From Acidimicrobiia bacterium (GTDB lineage Bacteria; Actinomycetota; Acidimicrobiia; Acidimicrobiales; Bin134): a stretch of DNA of 33,649 nucleotides. Position numbers and translations under genes: made by a program. Shown here piece after piece: positions 7,633-15,105 of the stretch. The notes beneath the pieces were generated by a model. It ran no database searches. It had not been told where the DNA came from and saw nothing but the letters and a program-made list of their open reading frames with translations. The stretch spans positions 1-33,649 of the forward strand of contig JAJEEH010000114.1 of NCBI GenBank assembly GCA_022821105.1. Direction: 5' to 3'. Positions within the stretch are counted from its first letter, which is position 1. Every line of letters starts with the position of its first letter.

Positions 7633-8871
7633 TTAGTCGCAGAGTGAGCCCTCGCCAATGAACAGGCCGTCGATGCCGCACACTCCGGTGTCGATGGTGC
7701 CGGCAGCCAGTCCGGCCCGCACCATCTCCACGTTGGCGGCCGCCTCGGCGCTAACTGCCGCGTCGTGGAACGGGGCGTAGGTGATGCCCAGGTTCTCGGC
7801 GGTCAGCACGAACGGCCCGCCGGCGAAGCTGCCTTGGATGGTGGTGGCGATTTTGCGGAACACCGACAAGTCCACCCGCTTGATGGCCGAGCTGGCCAGG
7901 TTCTCCGAACCAGGAGCAGAACCGCCGTTGAAGGTGGTGTAGTACTCGTCTTGGTCTACGCCGATGCCCCAGGCGCCAGCCTCAGCGGCGGCCTTGATCC
8001 CGCCCGAGCCGGTGGGGCCACCGGCGCCGAAGATCACGTCGGCGCCGTCGCCGATGAACTGCTGGGCGTCGGATGCGCCCTTGGCCGGATCGGTGAAGCT
8101 CTCGTTGTACACCGACAGCACCTGGATGTCGGGGTCGATGTACTTGGCGCCGGCCTCGTAGCCGTTGACGAACTTGACCACCGGGGGCACGTCCTCGCGT
8201 CCGGCCACCACGCCGACCACGCCCGACTCGCTGAGTGAGGCGGCCAAGGCACCGGCGATGAAGCCGCCCTCGTGCTCGTTGAACAAAACGCCCACGTAGT
8301 TGGACGGGTACTCGGGGTGCCACTGGTCGATGCCGATGTAGTTGATGTTGGGATTCTCCTCGGCCGCCACCATGGTGTCGGTGCCGAGCAAAAAGCCCAC
8401 GGTGATTAGCACGTCGGGGTTCTCGCTGGCCGAGGTGCCGAGGTTGGCGTCGTAGTCGGCCTCCGAAGCGGTCTCGATCACGCTGGTGTCCTCGATGCCG
8501 AAGCACTCGGCGGCGCCAACCATGCCCTCATAGGCGAACTGGTTGAAGGTGCCGTCGTCCACCTTGCCGATATCGGTGACCATGTTCACTCGGAAGCCGT
8601 CGGGGGCCTGGATCCCACCCCAAGCCGCGCACTCTTCTTCCAAGCTGATGAGAGCGCCGGAAGGCGCCTCGGGGGCGGGCGCTTCAGTGGGCTCAGGCGC
8701 GGGCGCCTCGGTTGGCTCGGGGGCCGGCGCTTCGGTGGGCTCGGGGGCCGGTGCCTCCGTAGGGGCGGGCGCCGGGGCCGTTTCCGTGTCGTCGTCGTCG
8801 TTGCCGCAGCCCGCAGCCACCAAGGCCAGGCAAAGCAGCAGGGCGAACAAGGCCATGAGTTTCTTACGCAT
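7633..8871 (-). CDS. BMP-family ABC transporter substrate-binding lipoprotein (nucleoside binding)
   Basis: A 412-aa exported lipoprotein that would capture nucleosides outside the membrane for the ABC complex encoded downstream. The signal peptide runs MRKKLMALFALLLCL..., with lipobox VAAGC and lipidated Cys22. A flexible linker with four PTEAPAPE repeats (residues 37-68) spaces the binding domain from the membrane. The mature part has the BMP/PnrA-type core, including MVTDIGKVDDGTFNQFAYEG and GIDQDEYYT. The ATG is preceded by a strong GGAGGGG Shine-Dalgarno 5 nt upstream. It is the first gene of the salvage operon. The family includes purine nucleoside receptors, so the substrate could be purine or pyrimidine; downstream cdd and deoA favour pyrimidines. 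Confidence 0.93.
   Translation of the reverse strand: MRKKLMALFALLLCLALVAAGCGNDDDDTETAPAPAPTEAPAPEPTEAPAPEPTEAPAPEPTEAPAPEAPSGALISLEEECAAWGGIQAPDGFRVNMVTDIGKVDDGTFNQFAYEGMVGAAECFGIEDTSVIETASEADYDANLGTSASENPDVLITVGFLLGTDTMVAAEENPNINYIGIDQWHPEYPSNYVGVLFNEHEGGFIAGALAASLSESGVVGVVAGREDVPPVVKFVNGYEAGAKYIDPDIQVLSVYNESFTDPAKGASDAQQFIGDGADVIFGAGGPTGSGGIKAAAEAGAWGIGVDQDEYYTTFNGGSAPGSENLASSAIKRVDLSVFRKIATTIQGSFAGGPFVLTAENLGITYAPFHDAAVSAEAAANVEMVRAGLAAGTIDTGVCGIDGLFIGEGSLCD
8668..8763 (-). repeat. Four 24-bp tandem repeats encoding the PTEAPAPE linker
   Basis: Four consecutive near-identical 24-bp units inside the lipoprotein gene encode residues 37-68 as PTEAPAPE repeated four times. The units differ mainly at synonymous positions. 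Such low-complexity Pro/Glu/Ala spacers lie between the lipid anchor and the folded domain of many Gram-positive lipoproteins and can change copy number by slippage without shifting the frame. Confidence 0.85.
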
Positions 8872-8899
8872 CTGAACCCCTCCGTCTGATGCCGGTGAT

Positions 8900-8920
8900 T
8901 GGACTTACGAGGCTAGTCCA
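8900..8920. promoter_or_regulatory. Candidate operator dyad upstream of the nucleoside operon
   Basis: TGGACT (8900-8905) and AGTCCA (8915-8920) form a 6-bp dyad with a 9-bp spacer in the 104-bp divergent region between the lipoprotein gene (minus) and the SDR gene (plus). It sits about 30 bp upstream of the lipoprotein start, where a repressor could block transcription. No regulator gene is visible nearby and the motif matches no operator I recognise, so this is only a candidate. Confidence 0.3.
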
Positions 8921-8963
8921 GGACGGTGGCAACCACAGTGTCGGACCGACCACTCGAAGTGTC

Positions 8964-8969
8964 TACGCT
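8964..8969 (+). promoter_or_regulatory. Candidate -10 box (TACGCT) for a leaderless SDR transcript
   Basis: TACGCT fits the TANNNT -10 consensus and ends 6 nt before the ATG at 8976. That spacing would place transcription start at or next to the A of the ATG. No Shine-Dalgarno sequence precedes this ATG. A convincing -35 is not seen. Confidence 0.4.
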
Positions 8970-8975
8970 GGGGCC

Positions 8976-9713
8976 ATGTCAAGGCTTGCAGGAAAGACAG
9001 CAATCGTCACTGGCGCGGCCCGGGGCACTGGCGAGGTCATCGCCCAGATGTTCCGGGATGAGGGGGCCGCGGTGGTGGCCACCGACATTGCCGAAGGGGA
9101 CGGAATCGTCAAACTCGACGTGACCAACGAGGCCCACTGGGACGAGGTGGTGAGCGGCATGGACCAGGTGGACGTGCTGGTGAACAACGCCGCCATCTTG
9201 CACATGGGGCCCATCGAGCGCACCTCGGCCGACACCTACCGCCAAGTGCTGGACGTGAATCTGGTGGGGCCGTTCTTGGGCATGCGGGCGGTTGTTGGGC
9301 CGATGCGGGCCTCCGGGGGCGGTTCCATCGTCAACATCAGCTCCATCGACGGGCTCATCGGGATGAACGGGATTTCCGCCTACGGGGCCAGCAAGTTCGG
9401 CCTCGGGGGGCTGATGCGCTGCGCGGCCCTGGAGCTGGGCCGCTCCGGCATCCGGGTGAACAACGTGTGCCCCGCGGGTGGCAACCCCGCCATGTACTCG
9501 CAGTGGTTCGACCAGATGATGTCGTTCATGGATGAAACCGCGGCCTACTCGGCCAATCGGGGCATCCCCGGCGAGGTCCCCCTGGAGTGCATTGCCGCCG
9601 CCGCGCTGTTTTTGGCCTCCGACGAGTCATCCCACATCACCGGTGCCGATCTGCCGGTGGACGGCGGAGCGGCCGCCGGAGTGGTTATCGAGGGCTTGAA
9701 CAGCCTGGAGTGA
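8976..9713 (+). CDS. Short-chain dehydrogenase/reductase (SDR) family oxidoreductase
   Basis: A 245-aa classical SDR that would use NAD(P)H to interconvert an alcohol and a ketone. The Rossmann motif TGAARGTGE lies at 12-20 and the NNAA motif near residue 70. The catalytic residues are S123, Y136 and K140 (YGASK), with the usual 13-residue Ser-Tyr spacing. The end LPVDGG plus a short tail is typical of 3-alpha/20-beta-hydroxysteroid dehydrogenase-like members. I chose ATG 8976 over an upstream in-frame start at 8889 because SDRs begin a few residues before the first strand and a -10-like box lies just upstream. The substrate is unknown. It is followed on the same strand by a di-iron protein and a bicupin. 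Confidence 0.9.
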   Translation: MSRLAGKTAIVTGAARGTGEVIAQMFRDEGAAVVATDIAEGDGIVKLDVTNEAHWDEVVSGMDQVDVLVNNAAILHMGPIERTSADTYRQVLDVNLVGPFLGMRAVVGPMRASGGGSIVNISSIDGLIGMNGISAYGASKFGLGGLMRCAALELGRSGIRVNNVCPAGGNPAMYSQWFDQMMSFMDETAAYSANRGIPGEVPLECIAAAALFLASDESSHITGADLPVDGGAAAGVVIEGLNSLE

Positions 9714-9797
9714 GCGGGTGCCGCGAGGTCTCATTCGAAACTCTCGGCAGTATCATTCAATCAAGTGCCCTGGCCAACGGCGGCAGAGGAGAGACGC

Positions 9798-10940
9798 ATG
9801 GCTCCGCCTACTCGCACTGATGAGGAGATCATCGGACGCGCCGACGTGAACGACATCGACACCATCATCGACATCTCTCGAACCAACAGCGATGTCACCT
9901 CAATAATCCACGCGGTCCAGGACAACAGCGACGCCCTGTTCACCTGGGATTATGCCAAGGGGGCCCGGCCCAAGCTGGAGCGCCTCTACGAGAAGGCCAA
10001 GACATCGCAGTGGAACGCCCAGACTGATTTGGACTGGTCTATCGAGGTTGATCCCTACGAGGCGTTCAACATTTTCACCGAGTCCGCAAGCCGCGATGAG
10101 TTTGAGCGCGAGGACAGGCCCGATCTGCCCACCGCCAACTGGGGCGAGGCCGAATGGCGGGAGTTCTCCCTTGAGACCTTCAAGTGGCGGATGAGCCAGT
10201 TCCTCCACGGCGAACAGGGCGCCCTGCTGTGTACGGCCAAGATCGTGGAGACCGTCCCGTGGATCGACGCCAAGTACTACGCCGCCACCCAGGTGGTGGA
10301 CGAGGCCCGTCATGTGGAGGTTTTCGGCAAGTACCTCGACGAGAAGCTGGGCGACTCCTACCCGATCAACGTCCACCTCAAGATGCTGCTCGACGACATC
10401 ATCAACGACAGCCGCTGGGATATGACCTACCTGGGCATGCAGATCATGGTGGAAGGCCTGGCCCTGGCCGCCTTCGGCTTCATGTACCAGCTCACCCCCG
10501 AGCCCCTGCTCAAGAAGCTCCTCCGCTATGTGATGGCAGACGAGGCCCGCCATGTGGCCTTCGGCGTGCTCAGCCTCCAGGAGTTCTACAGCGAGCTCAC
10601 CACCCCTGAGCTGCGGGAGCGCCAGGAGTTCGCCTTTGAGGCCGCGGTGCGAATGCGCGACCGGTTCCTGTCCCAAGAGGTGTGGGAGCGCATGGGCGTG
10701 CCGGTTCGGCCCATGGTGGAGAACTTCCTGTCATTACCCGCCGACCAGAAGCCGTTCCAGAACATCCTGTTCTCCAAGATCGTGCCCAACTGCAAGAAGC
10801 TGGGTTTGCTCGATGCGGGCGACGGCTGGCTGCGGCGCCGGTTCGAGGAGATCCACGTCATCGAGTTCGAAGACTGGGTGGACACCGGCGAGGAGTACGA
10901 GGACTTCCAGTTCGAAGAGGCCGCCGCGGTCTCAGCGTAG
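9798..10940 (+). CDS. Ferritin-like di-iron protein (AurF/R2-like oxygenase candidate)
   Basis: A 380-aa helical protein with a complete carboxylate-bridged di-iron ligand set: E139, E169-xx-H172 (DEARHVEVF), E219 and E249-xx-H252 (DEARHVAFG). This arrangement occurs in ribonucleotide reductase R2-like proteins, AurF-type N-oxygenases and related ferritin-like monooxygenases, which activate O2 to oxidise a substrate. No R1 gene is adjacent, so a ribonucleotide reductase subunit is less likely. The ATG at 9798 follows GAGGAGAGACGC, a good Shine-Dalgarno. A bicupin gene starts 12 nt downstream, suggesting cotranscription. The substrate cannot be inferred; the di-iron assignment is strong, the specific activity is not. 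Confidence 0.8.
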   Translation: MAPPTRTDEEIIGRADVNDIDTIIDISRTNSDVTSIIHAVQDNSDALFTWDYAKGARPKLERLYEKAKTSQWNAQTDLDWSIEVDPYEAFNIFTESASRDEFEREDRPDLPTANWGEAEWREFSLETFKWRMSQFLHGEQGALLCTAKIVETVPWIDAKYYAATQVVDEARHVEVFGKYLDEKLGDSYPINVHLKMLLDDIINDSRWDMTYLGMQIMVEGLALAAFGFMYQLTPEPLLKKLLRYVMADEARHVAFGVLSLQEFYSELTTPELRERQEFAFEAAVRMRDRFLSQEVWERMGVPVRPMVENFLSLPADQKPFQNILFSKIVPNCKKLGLLDAGDGWLRRRFEEIHVIEFEDWVDTGEEYEDFQFEEAAAVSA

Positions 10941-10952
10941 ATCCCGGTTTTC

Positions 10953-11702
10953 ATGGCCAAGCTGAGCCTGACGCCGCTGGCCGAGGTGGCTGCCGAGTCG
11001 ATTGCCGGCGGCACGTCGCGACGGTTCAGCCCCGAGGGCTACAGACTGTGGATCGAAGTGCTCGATCTTGAGCCGGGTGGCGGGGTTACGTGGGCTCCGG
11101 CTGACGGCGACGAGGCGATATATGTGGCCGACGGTGAGGCCGATGTGATCGAGTATCGGCCCGACGGCCGACGGTCGGCCTGCTGCCCGACCGGGGGAGC
11201 GGTGATCGTGGAGCAGGGGGCCCGCGCCGCGCTGACATCGGTTGGACCATGCCAGTTAGTCCGGTTCGGCGCGACCGATCCGGTGGGGGTCTATGGGCGG
11301 GGCGTGCATGTGTTCGGCCCCCGCGGTTGGGGCTTCAGCGGTGATCCGGCCGGAACCCACGCCACCTGGTTCTCCGACTCCACCTGGGAGTCCACCCCGC
11401 TGACCCTTCTTCGGGTGGAGCGGGACACCCCCCGCCAAGGCCCCGCCCACCACCACTCGCAAGACGAGATCATCTACCTGCTCGACGGAAGCATCTCTCT
11501 GGGTTCACTGAATGCCGAACCGGGGGCCATTCTGTGCATCCCCGCCGACGTCCGCTACCGCATCACCGCCGGCCCCGTGGGCTATCGCTTCCTCAACTAC
11601 CGCAGCGGCCCCGCCGTCCAGGTCTACGAGCGGGATTCAGCGCCCCAACTCGAAAACGTCGCCGCCCGAGACGGCTACCTCATCGACGATCGCATCTTGT
11701 AG
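10953..11702 (+). CDS. Bicupin (two-domain cupin) protein
   Basis: A 249-aa protein with two cupin-like halves. The C-terminal half has a clear metal site, HHHSQDE with H166-H168 and E172, followed by YLLDGS and the second cupin motif PADVRYRI. The N-terminal half (residues 30-130) has cupin spacing but lacks the histidine cluster, so it is probably structural. Cupins of this type are often dioxygenases, isomerases or sugar/small-molecule binding proteins. It begins 12 nt after the di-iron gene, so they may act on the same compound. It converges on, and overlaps by 23 nt, the DCC-family gene on the other strand. No specific function is assigned. Confidence 0.75.
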   Translation: MAKLSLTPLAEVAAESIAGGTSRRFSPEGYRLWIEVLDLEPGGGVTWAPADGDEAIYVADGEADVIEYRPDGRRSACCPTGGAVIVEQGARAALTSVGPCQLVRFGATDPVGVYGRGVHVFGPRGWGFSGDPAGTHATWFSDSTWESTPLTLLRVERDTPRQGPAHHHSQDEIIYLLDGSISLGSLNAEPGAILCIPADVRYRITAGPVGYRFLNYRSGPAVQVYERDSAPQLENVAARDGYLIDDRIL

Positions 11703-12108
11703 CCCCCGGCCAGCGAATGCGAAATCGGTTGTTGGCCACCAGGCGATACATGCCACGGGCCAGCGGGTTGACCGGTCCCCAAGTCATAAGCCGGCCCACT
11801 ACGGGCCAAAGGCCGCCCATGGCCCCGAGCGCGCCGGCGATGCTGCGATGGTTGTCCCAGCGAGTGCCATCGGGGCCGATCCACCACGCCGAGCGGGCCA
11901 CGTCTTCTTCAGAGAGGCCAAGGGCATCCAAGTCGATCTGCTGGGAGGGAACCACCCGATAGTCGTCGCTCAGCCGGCGCTGCGCCCAGCGAGCCGTCGC
12001 GGTGCAAAACCCGCAATCGCCGTCGTATACCAGTGTTCCCGCGGGAATCAACGAGGAGGTGTGCGAATCAGACTCAGCTGTTGCGTCCGGCATTGGGCTT
12101 TCGCCCAT
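11680..12108 (-). CDS. DCC-family (DUF393) thiol-disulfide oxidoreductase-like protein
   Basis: A roughly 142-aa protein with YDGDCGFC near the N-terminus (C32 and C35), the defining DxxCxxC element of the DUF393/DCC family, which is related to thioredoxin folds. The later WPVVG...NPLARGMYRLVANNRFR segment is also typical. The likely start is ATG 12108, preceded by AAGAAGG 6 nt upstream; ATG 12093 is an alternative. Either start lies inside the last codons of the bL37 gene in another frame (35- or 20-nt overlap), suggesting translational coupling. Family members are thought to act in redox chemistry but few are characterised. Confidence 0.8.
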   Translation of the reverse strand: MGESPMPDATAESDSHTSSLIPAGTLVYDGDCGFCTATARWAQRRLSDDYRVVPSQQIDLDALGLSEEDVARSAWWIGPDGTRWDNHRSIAGALGAMGGLWPVVGRLMTWGPVNPLARGMYRLVANNRFRIRWPGATRCDRR

Positions 12109-12163
12109 GGTTGGCCTTCTTGCGCCGTGCTCTGGCCTTGCGTTTTTGGGTGCGCTTCGACAT
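12074..12163 (-). CDS. Large ribosomal subunit protein bL37 (29 aa)
   Basis: A 29-codon gene: MSKRTQKRKARARRKK, then ANHGRKPNAGRNS and TGA. It is 14 or more Arg/Lys residues and ends in KANHGRKPNA, closely matching the KANHGKRPNA end of mycobacterial bL37, the tiny 50S protein first seen in cryo-EM structures. A strong Shine-Dalgarno, GCGGAGG, sits 5 nt before the ATG at 12163. The downstream DCC gene overlaps its end. The gene is divergent from ychF, with a 54-bp shared upstream region. It is too short for ordinary gene callers. The family match is from memory of the mycobacterial protein, but composition, motif and ribosome binding site agree. Confidence 0.85.
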   Translation of the reverse strand: MSKRTQKRKARARRKKANHGRKPNAGRNS

Positions 12164-12217
12164 TCAAACCTCCGCGTCTCTTTCAAGACTACCGAGTGTC
12201 ACTAACGTGAACGATCC

Positions 12218-13294
12218 GTGGAGCGCTTCGGATTCGTTGGTCTGCCCAATTCGGGCAAGTCCTCCCTCTACAACGCCTTGATCGGGTCAGACGTTCTAGC
12301 CGCCCCCTACGCCTTTGCCACCACCGACTCAAACGTAGGCGTAGCCAAGGTGGTCGACCCCCGGCTTGACGCCATCGCCGAACTCAGCGGTTCCCGCACC
12401 GTGACGCCGGCCAGCGTGCAGTTCACCGACATCGGGGGATTGGTAGAGGGCGCCAGCCGGGGCGAGGGGCTGGGCAACCGCTTTCTGGCCGGCATCCGGG
12501 AGGTGGACGCGGTGGTGTTCGTCCTCCGAGCCTTCGTAGACCCCGACGTGCCCGGGCCGACCGATCCCCTGGAGCACCTCAGGGTGCTGGAGATCGAGCT
12601 GACGCTGGCCGACTTGGAATCGGTGGAGAACCGGCTGGTGAAGCGGCGCAAGTCGGCCGTTCAAGACCGTTCGCTGGCGGGGGAAGTGGCTGCGTTGGAA
12701 GCCGCCGCCGAGGTGCTGGGAGAGGGCGTCCCGCTGTACCGCAGCGACCTGACGGCCAAACAGCGGACCGACCTCTGGGAGAGCTTCCTGCTCACCAACC
12801 GACCGGTGCTGGCCGTAGTCAACATCGGCGAGGACCAGCTCGACGACACCGATTCGGTGATCGAGCCGGTGGCCGCTGAGCTGGATGGCCGGGCCGGAGC
12901 CATGGCGGTGTGCGTGCAGCTTGAAGCCGAAGCTGCCCAGCTACCTGGCGAGGAACGGGCTGAGATGCTCGAAGGCCTGGGCTTGGGCGAGGGGGCTTTG
13001 GGCCGGTTCACCCATGCGTCCTACGACCTGCTGGGCTTGCGGACTTTCTTCACCACCGGCGACAAGGAGACCCGGGCCTGGACTTTTCGCCTGGGCGCCA
13101 CCGCCCCGGAGGCCGCCGGCCGCATCCACACCGACTTTCAGCGGGGCTTCATCCGAGCCGACGTGATCGGCTGGCAGGAGCTGTTGGAGGCGGGCGGCTG
13201 GACCAAGGCCAAGGAACTGGGCGTGATGCGCACCGAGGGCCGTGACTACCTCGTAGCCGACGGCGACGTAATGGAGATTCGCTTCAATGTTTAG
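12218..13294 (+). CDS. ychF: YchF/Ola1-family P-loop GTPase/ATPase
   Basis: A 358-aa cytosolic Obg-related NTPase that binds ribosomes and prefers ATP in characterised members. The P-loop is GLPNSGKSSLYN (8-19), G3 is DIGGLVEGASRGEGLGN, and the G4 position is NIGE rather than NKxD, the hallmark of YchF that explains relaxed base specificity. The C-terminal TGS domain is visible from LRTFFTTGDKETRAW to the end (GDVMEIRFNV). Length matches the family (about 360). The GTG start at 12218 gives the expected N-terminus; no strong Shine-Dalgarno precedes it. A TAACGT box 9 nt upstream could drive a short-leader transcript. The gene is divergent from bL37. Confidence 0.95.
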   Translation: MERFGFVGLPNSGKSSLYNALIGSDVLAAPYAFATTDSNVGVAKVVDPRLDAIAELSGSRTVTPASVQFTDIGGLVEGASRGEGLGNRFLAGIREVDAVVFVLRAFVDPDVPGPTDPLEHLRVLEIELTLADLESVENRLVKRRKSAVQDRSLAGEVAALEAAAEVLGEGVPLYRSDLTAKQRTDLWESFLLTNRPVLAVVNIGEDQLDDTDSVIEPVAAELDGRAGAMAVCVQLEAEAAQLPGEERAEMLEGLGLGEGALGRFTHASYDLLGLRTFFTTGDKETRAWTFRLGATAPEAAGRIHTDFQRGFIRADVIGWQELLEAGGWTKAKELGVMRTEGRDYLVADGDVMEIRFNV

Positions 13295-13347
13295 GGGTTA
13301 TCAAAGTCCCTCTTGAACAAACGCCGCTGGAGTTGGAAAATCTGGTG

Positions 13348-13698
13348 ATGGCGTGGCTCGTCTGCGACGACCGGGTGCTGGCCACCGTGGAGTTTGCCGC
13401 CGGTTGGCGGGAGCGGGCTCTGGGGCTGCTGGGCCGCGACCAGTACGAAAAGGCACTTCTGCTGCGACCGGCGTTCTCGGTCCATACCCTGGGAATGCGA
13501 TTCCCCATCGATGTGGCCTACCTGGACCGCAATCTGGTTGTGCTGAAGACGGCCACCATGGGTCGGCACCGGGTCGGTATGCCGGTGTTGCGGGCTCGGG
13601 CAGTGTTGGAGGCTGAGGCCGGCTCTTTCGCCCGATGGGGGATAAAACCCGGCGATCGGCTCCAAGTGAGGCAGACTGCTGGTAGCGGCAGGGGATAG
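13348..13698 (+). CDS. DUF192 family protein
   Basis: A small protein (about 116 aa from ATG 13348; in-frame TTG 13333 and GTG 13345 are alternatives). It carries the DUF192 pattern: RALGLLGRD near the start, FSVHTLGMRFPIDVAYLD in the middle, and the C-terminal GDRLQV. The family adopts a small beta-barrel and its role is poorly defined. Many homologues are secreted, but here no signal peptide is seen. It follows ychF after about 50 nt and precedes rsmI by 27 nt, all on the same strand. Confidence 0.8.
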   Translation: MAWLVCDDRVLATVEFAAGWRERALGLLGRDQYEKALLLRPAFSVHTLGMRFPIDVAYLDRNLVVLKTATMGRHRVGMPVLRARAVLEAEAGSFARWGIKPGDRLQVRQTAGSGRG

Positions 13699-13725
13699 AC
13701 AAACTCATGCATCCGGGGAGGAAGC

Positions 13726-14553
13726 ATGGCTGGCAGATTGGTACTGGTTGCTACTCCGATCGGCAACCTCGGCGACTTGTCCCCCCGGGCCATAGAGGTG
13801 CTGTCCAAAGCTGACGTTGTGGCCTGCGAGGACACTCGCCGCACCGGACGCCTCTTGGCCCACGCCGGGGTGAACGCTCCCCGATTGCTGGTGGTGAACG
13901 AGCACACCGAAAAGGCCGGTGCGGGCGAGATCGCCAACCTGATCATCGACGGGAGCATGGTGGCATTGGTCACCGATGCCGGCACCCCGGCGGTTTCTGA
14001 TCCGGGGGCCAAGGTGGTCAAAGCGGTGCTCAAGGTCGGGGGAGAGGTGGAGGCCGTTCCCGGCCCGTCGGCCGCGCTGGCCGCCCTGGTGGTGAGCGGC
14101 CTTCCCACCGGGCGCTTCTGCTTCGAGGGATTTCTCCCGAAAAAGGGCCGCCACCGATCCGACCGCATTGAGGAGTTGTCCCAGGAAGCCCGCACCATGG
14201 TGTTGTTCGAAGCCCCTCACCGGTTGGCCCGCACGCTGGACGATTTGGCCGCGGCGTTGGGGGGAGAACGGGCGCTGGCCATCGTGCGAGAACAGACCAA
14301 GCTGCACGAGGAGATATGGCGGGGCACCTTGGCCGATGCCGTCGCCAGGGCCGAGGAAACCGAGCCCCGAGGCGAGTACGTGCTGGTGGTGGCCGGCTGC
14401 CCCGATCCTGCACCGCCCTCTGAATCCCAAATCAGGATGGCACTCAATGAGCGGCTAGCCGACGGCTTGTCCCGTCGGGATGCCGCCGCCGCGGTGGCCG
14501 CCGATCTCGGCGTATCCCGACGAGCCGTGTACCAGATGAGTCTGAAAGACTGA
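13726..14553 (+). CDS. rsmI: 16S rRNA (cytidine(1402)-2'-O)-methyltransferase
   Basis: Uses S-adenosylmethionine to methylate the 2'-OH of C1402 in the 16S rRNA P-site, fine-tuning decoding. The 275-aa protein belongs to the tetrapyrrole-methylase fold. It shows LVATPIGNLGDLSPRAIEVL at the N-terminus, CEDTRRTGRLL, VTDAGTPAVSDPG, the PGPSA motif, and FEAPHRLARTL. A clear GGGGAGG Shine-Dalgarno precedes the ATG. In mycobacteria the gene lies in the same chromosomal region close to metG. The C-terminal segment ends in an HTH-like stretch (RRDAAAAVAADLGVSRRAVY), common in actinobacterial RsmI. Confidence 0.95.
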   Translation: MAGRLVLVATPIGNLGDLSPRAIEVLSKADVVACEDTRRTGRLLAHAGVNAPRLLVVNEHTEKAGAGEIANLIIDGSMVALVTDAGTPAVSDPGAKVVKAVLKVGGEVEAVPGPSAALAALVVSGLPTGRFCFEGFLPKKGRHRSDRIEELSQEARTMVLFEAPHRLARTLDDLAAALGGERALAIVREQTKLHEEIWRGTLADAVARAEETEPRGEYVLVVAGCPDPAPPSESQIRMALNERLADGLSRRDAAAAVAADLGVSRRAVYQMSLKD

Positions 14554-14600
14554 CCCTTCCAGAGACCCCAACCACTGGCCCCACCGGCCCAGGAGTCCCC

Positions 14601-15065
14601 ATGAGCGACGTCAAGCCCATTCCCGACGACTATCCCCGCATCACCCCATACTTGTGTGTCGGCGGCGCAGCCGCGGCCATCGACTTCATGGTCGAGGTGT
14701 TCGATGCCACCGAGCGCATGCGGATCCCCGCACCCGGCGACATGATCGGCCATGCCGAGGTGGCCATCGGCGACGGGCTCATCATGGTGTCCGACGAGTA
14801 CCCCGATATGGGGGTGCTCGGACCGAATTCCATCGGCGGAACCGCGGTCACCATCAGCGTCTACGTGGAGGACGCCGACGCCACCTTCGCCAAAGCTGTT
14901 GCCGCCGGAGCCACCGCTGAGCGGCCGGTGGAAACCCAGTTCTACGGCGACCGGGGCGGCATGTTCGTCGACCCGTTCGGCCACCGCTGGCATGTAGCCA
15001 CCCATGTTGAGGATGTGTCCCCCGAGGAGATGGCCCGCCGTTCCGCCGAAATGTTCGGGGAGTAA
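14601..15065 (+). CDS. VOC (glyoxalase/PhnB-like) family protein
   Basis: A 154-aa single vicinal-oxygen-chelate protein. It starts with RITPYLCVGGAAAAIDFMVE, the usual PhnB-like opening, contains HAEVAIGDGLIMVSDE and ends with the family's DPFGHRWHVATHVEDV. Candidate metal ligands are the HAEV histidine and acidic residues late in the fold, but the reaction is unknown: PhnB-like proteins include many without assigned activity. The ATG follows an AGGAG Shine-Dalgarno, 47 nt after rsmI. It sits between rsmI and metG without an obvious functional link. Confidence 0.85.
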   Translation: MSDVKPIPDDYPRITPYLCVGGAAAAIDFMVEVFDATERMRIPAPGDMIGHAEVAIGDGLIMVSDEYPDMGVLGPNSIGGTAVTISVYVEDADATFAKAVAAGATAERPVETQFYGDRGGMFVDPFGHRWHVATHVEDVSPEEMARRSAEMFGE

Positions 15066-15093
15066 CACATCGGGATCAGCGGGCCGAGGAAAG

Positions 15094-15099
15094 TAGTGT
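15094..15099 (+). promoter_or_regulatory. Candidate -10 box (TAGTGT) for a leaderless metG transcript
   Basis: TAGTGT ends 6 nt before the GTG start of metG, the same spacing as the boxes at 8964 and 29252, and no Shine-Dalgarno lies in the 6-nt gap. This would place transcription start at the GTG. A matching -35 is not evident. Confidence 0.4.
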
Positions 15100-15105
15100 G
15101 AAGCG

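Noticed and set aside
8668-8763. CRISPR or other spaced repeat array
   Set aside because: The repeats are contiguous 24-bp units in frame within the lipoprotein gene and encode a Pro-rich linker.
9798-10940. Ribonucleotide reductase beta subunit
   Set aside because: The di-iron ligands fit, but no alpha subunit or nrd accessory gene is nearby and the flanking genes are a bicupin and an SDR. A generic ferritin-like oxygenase is safer.
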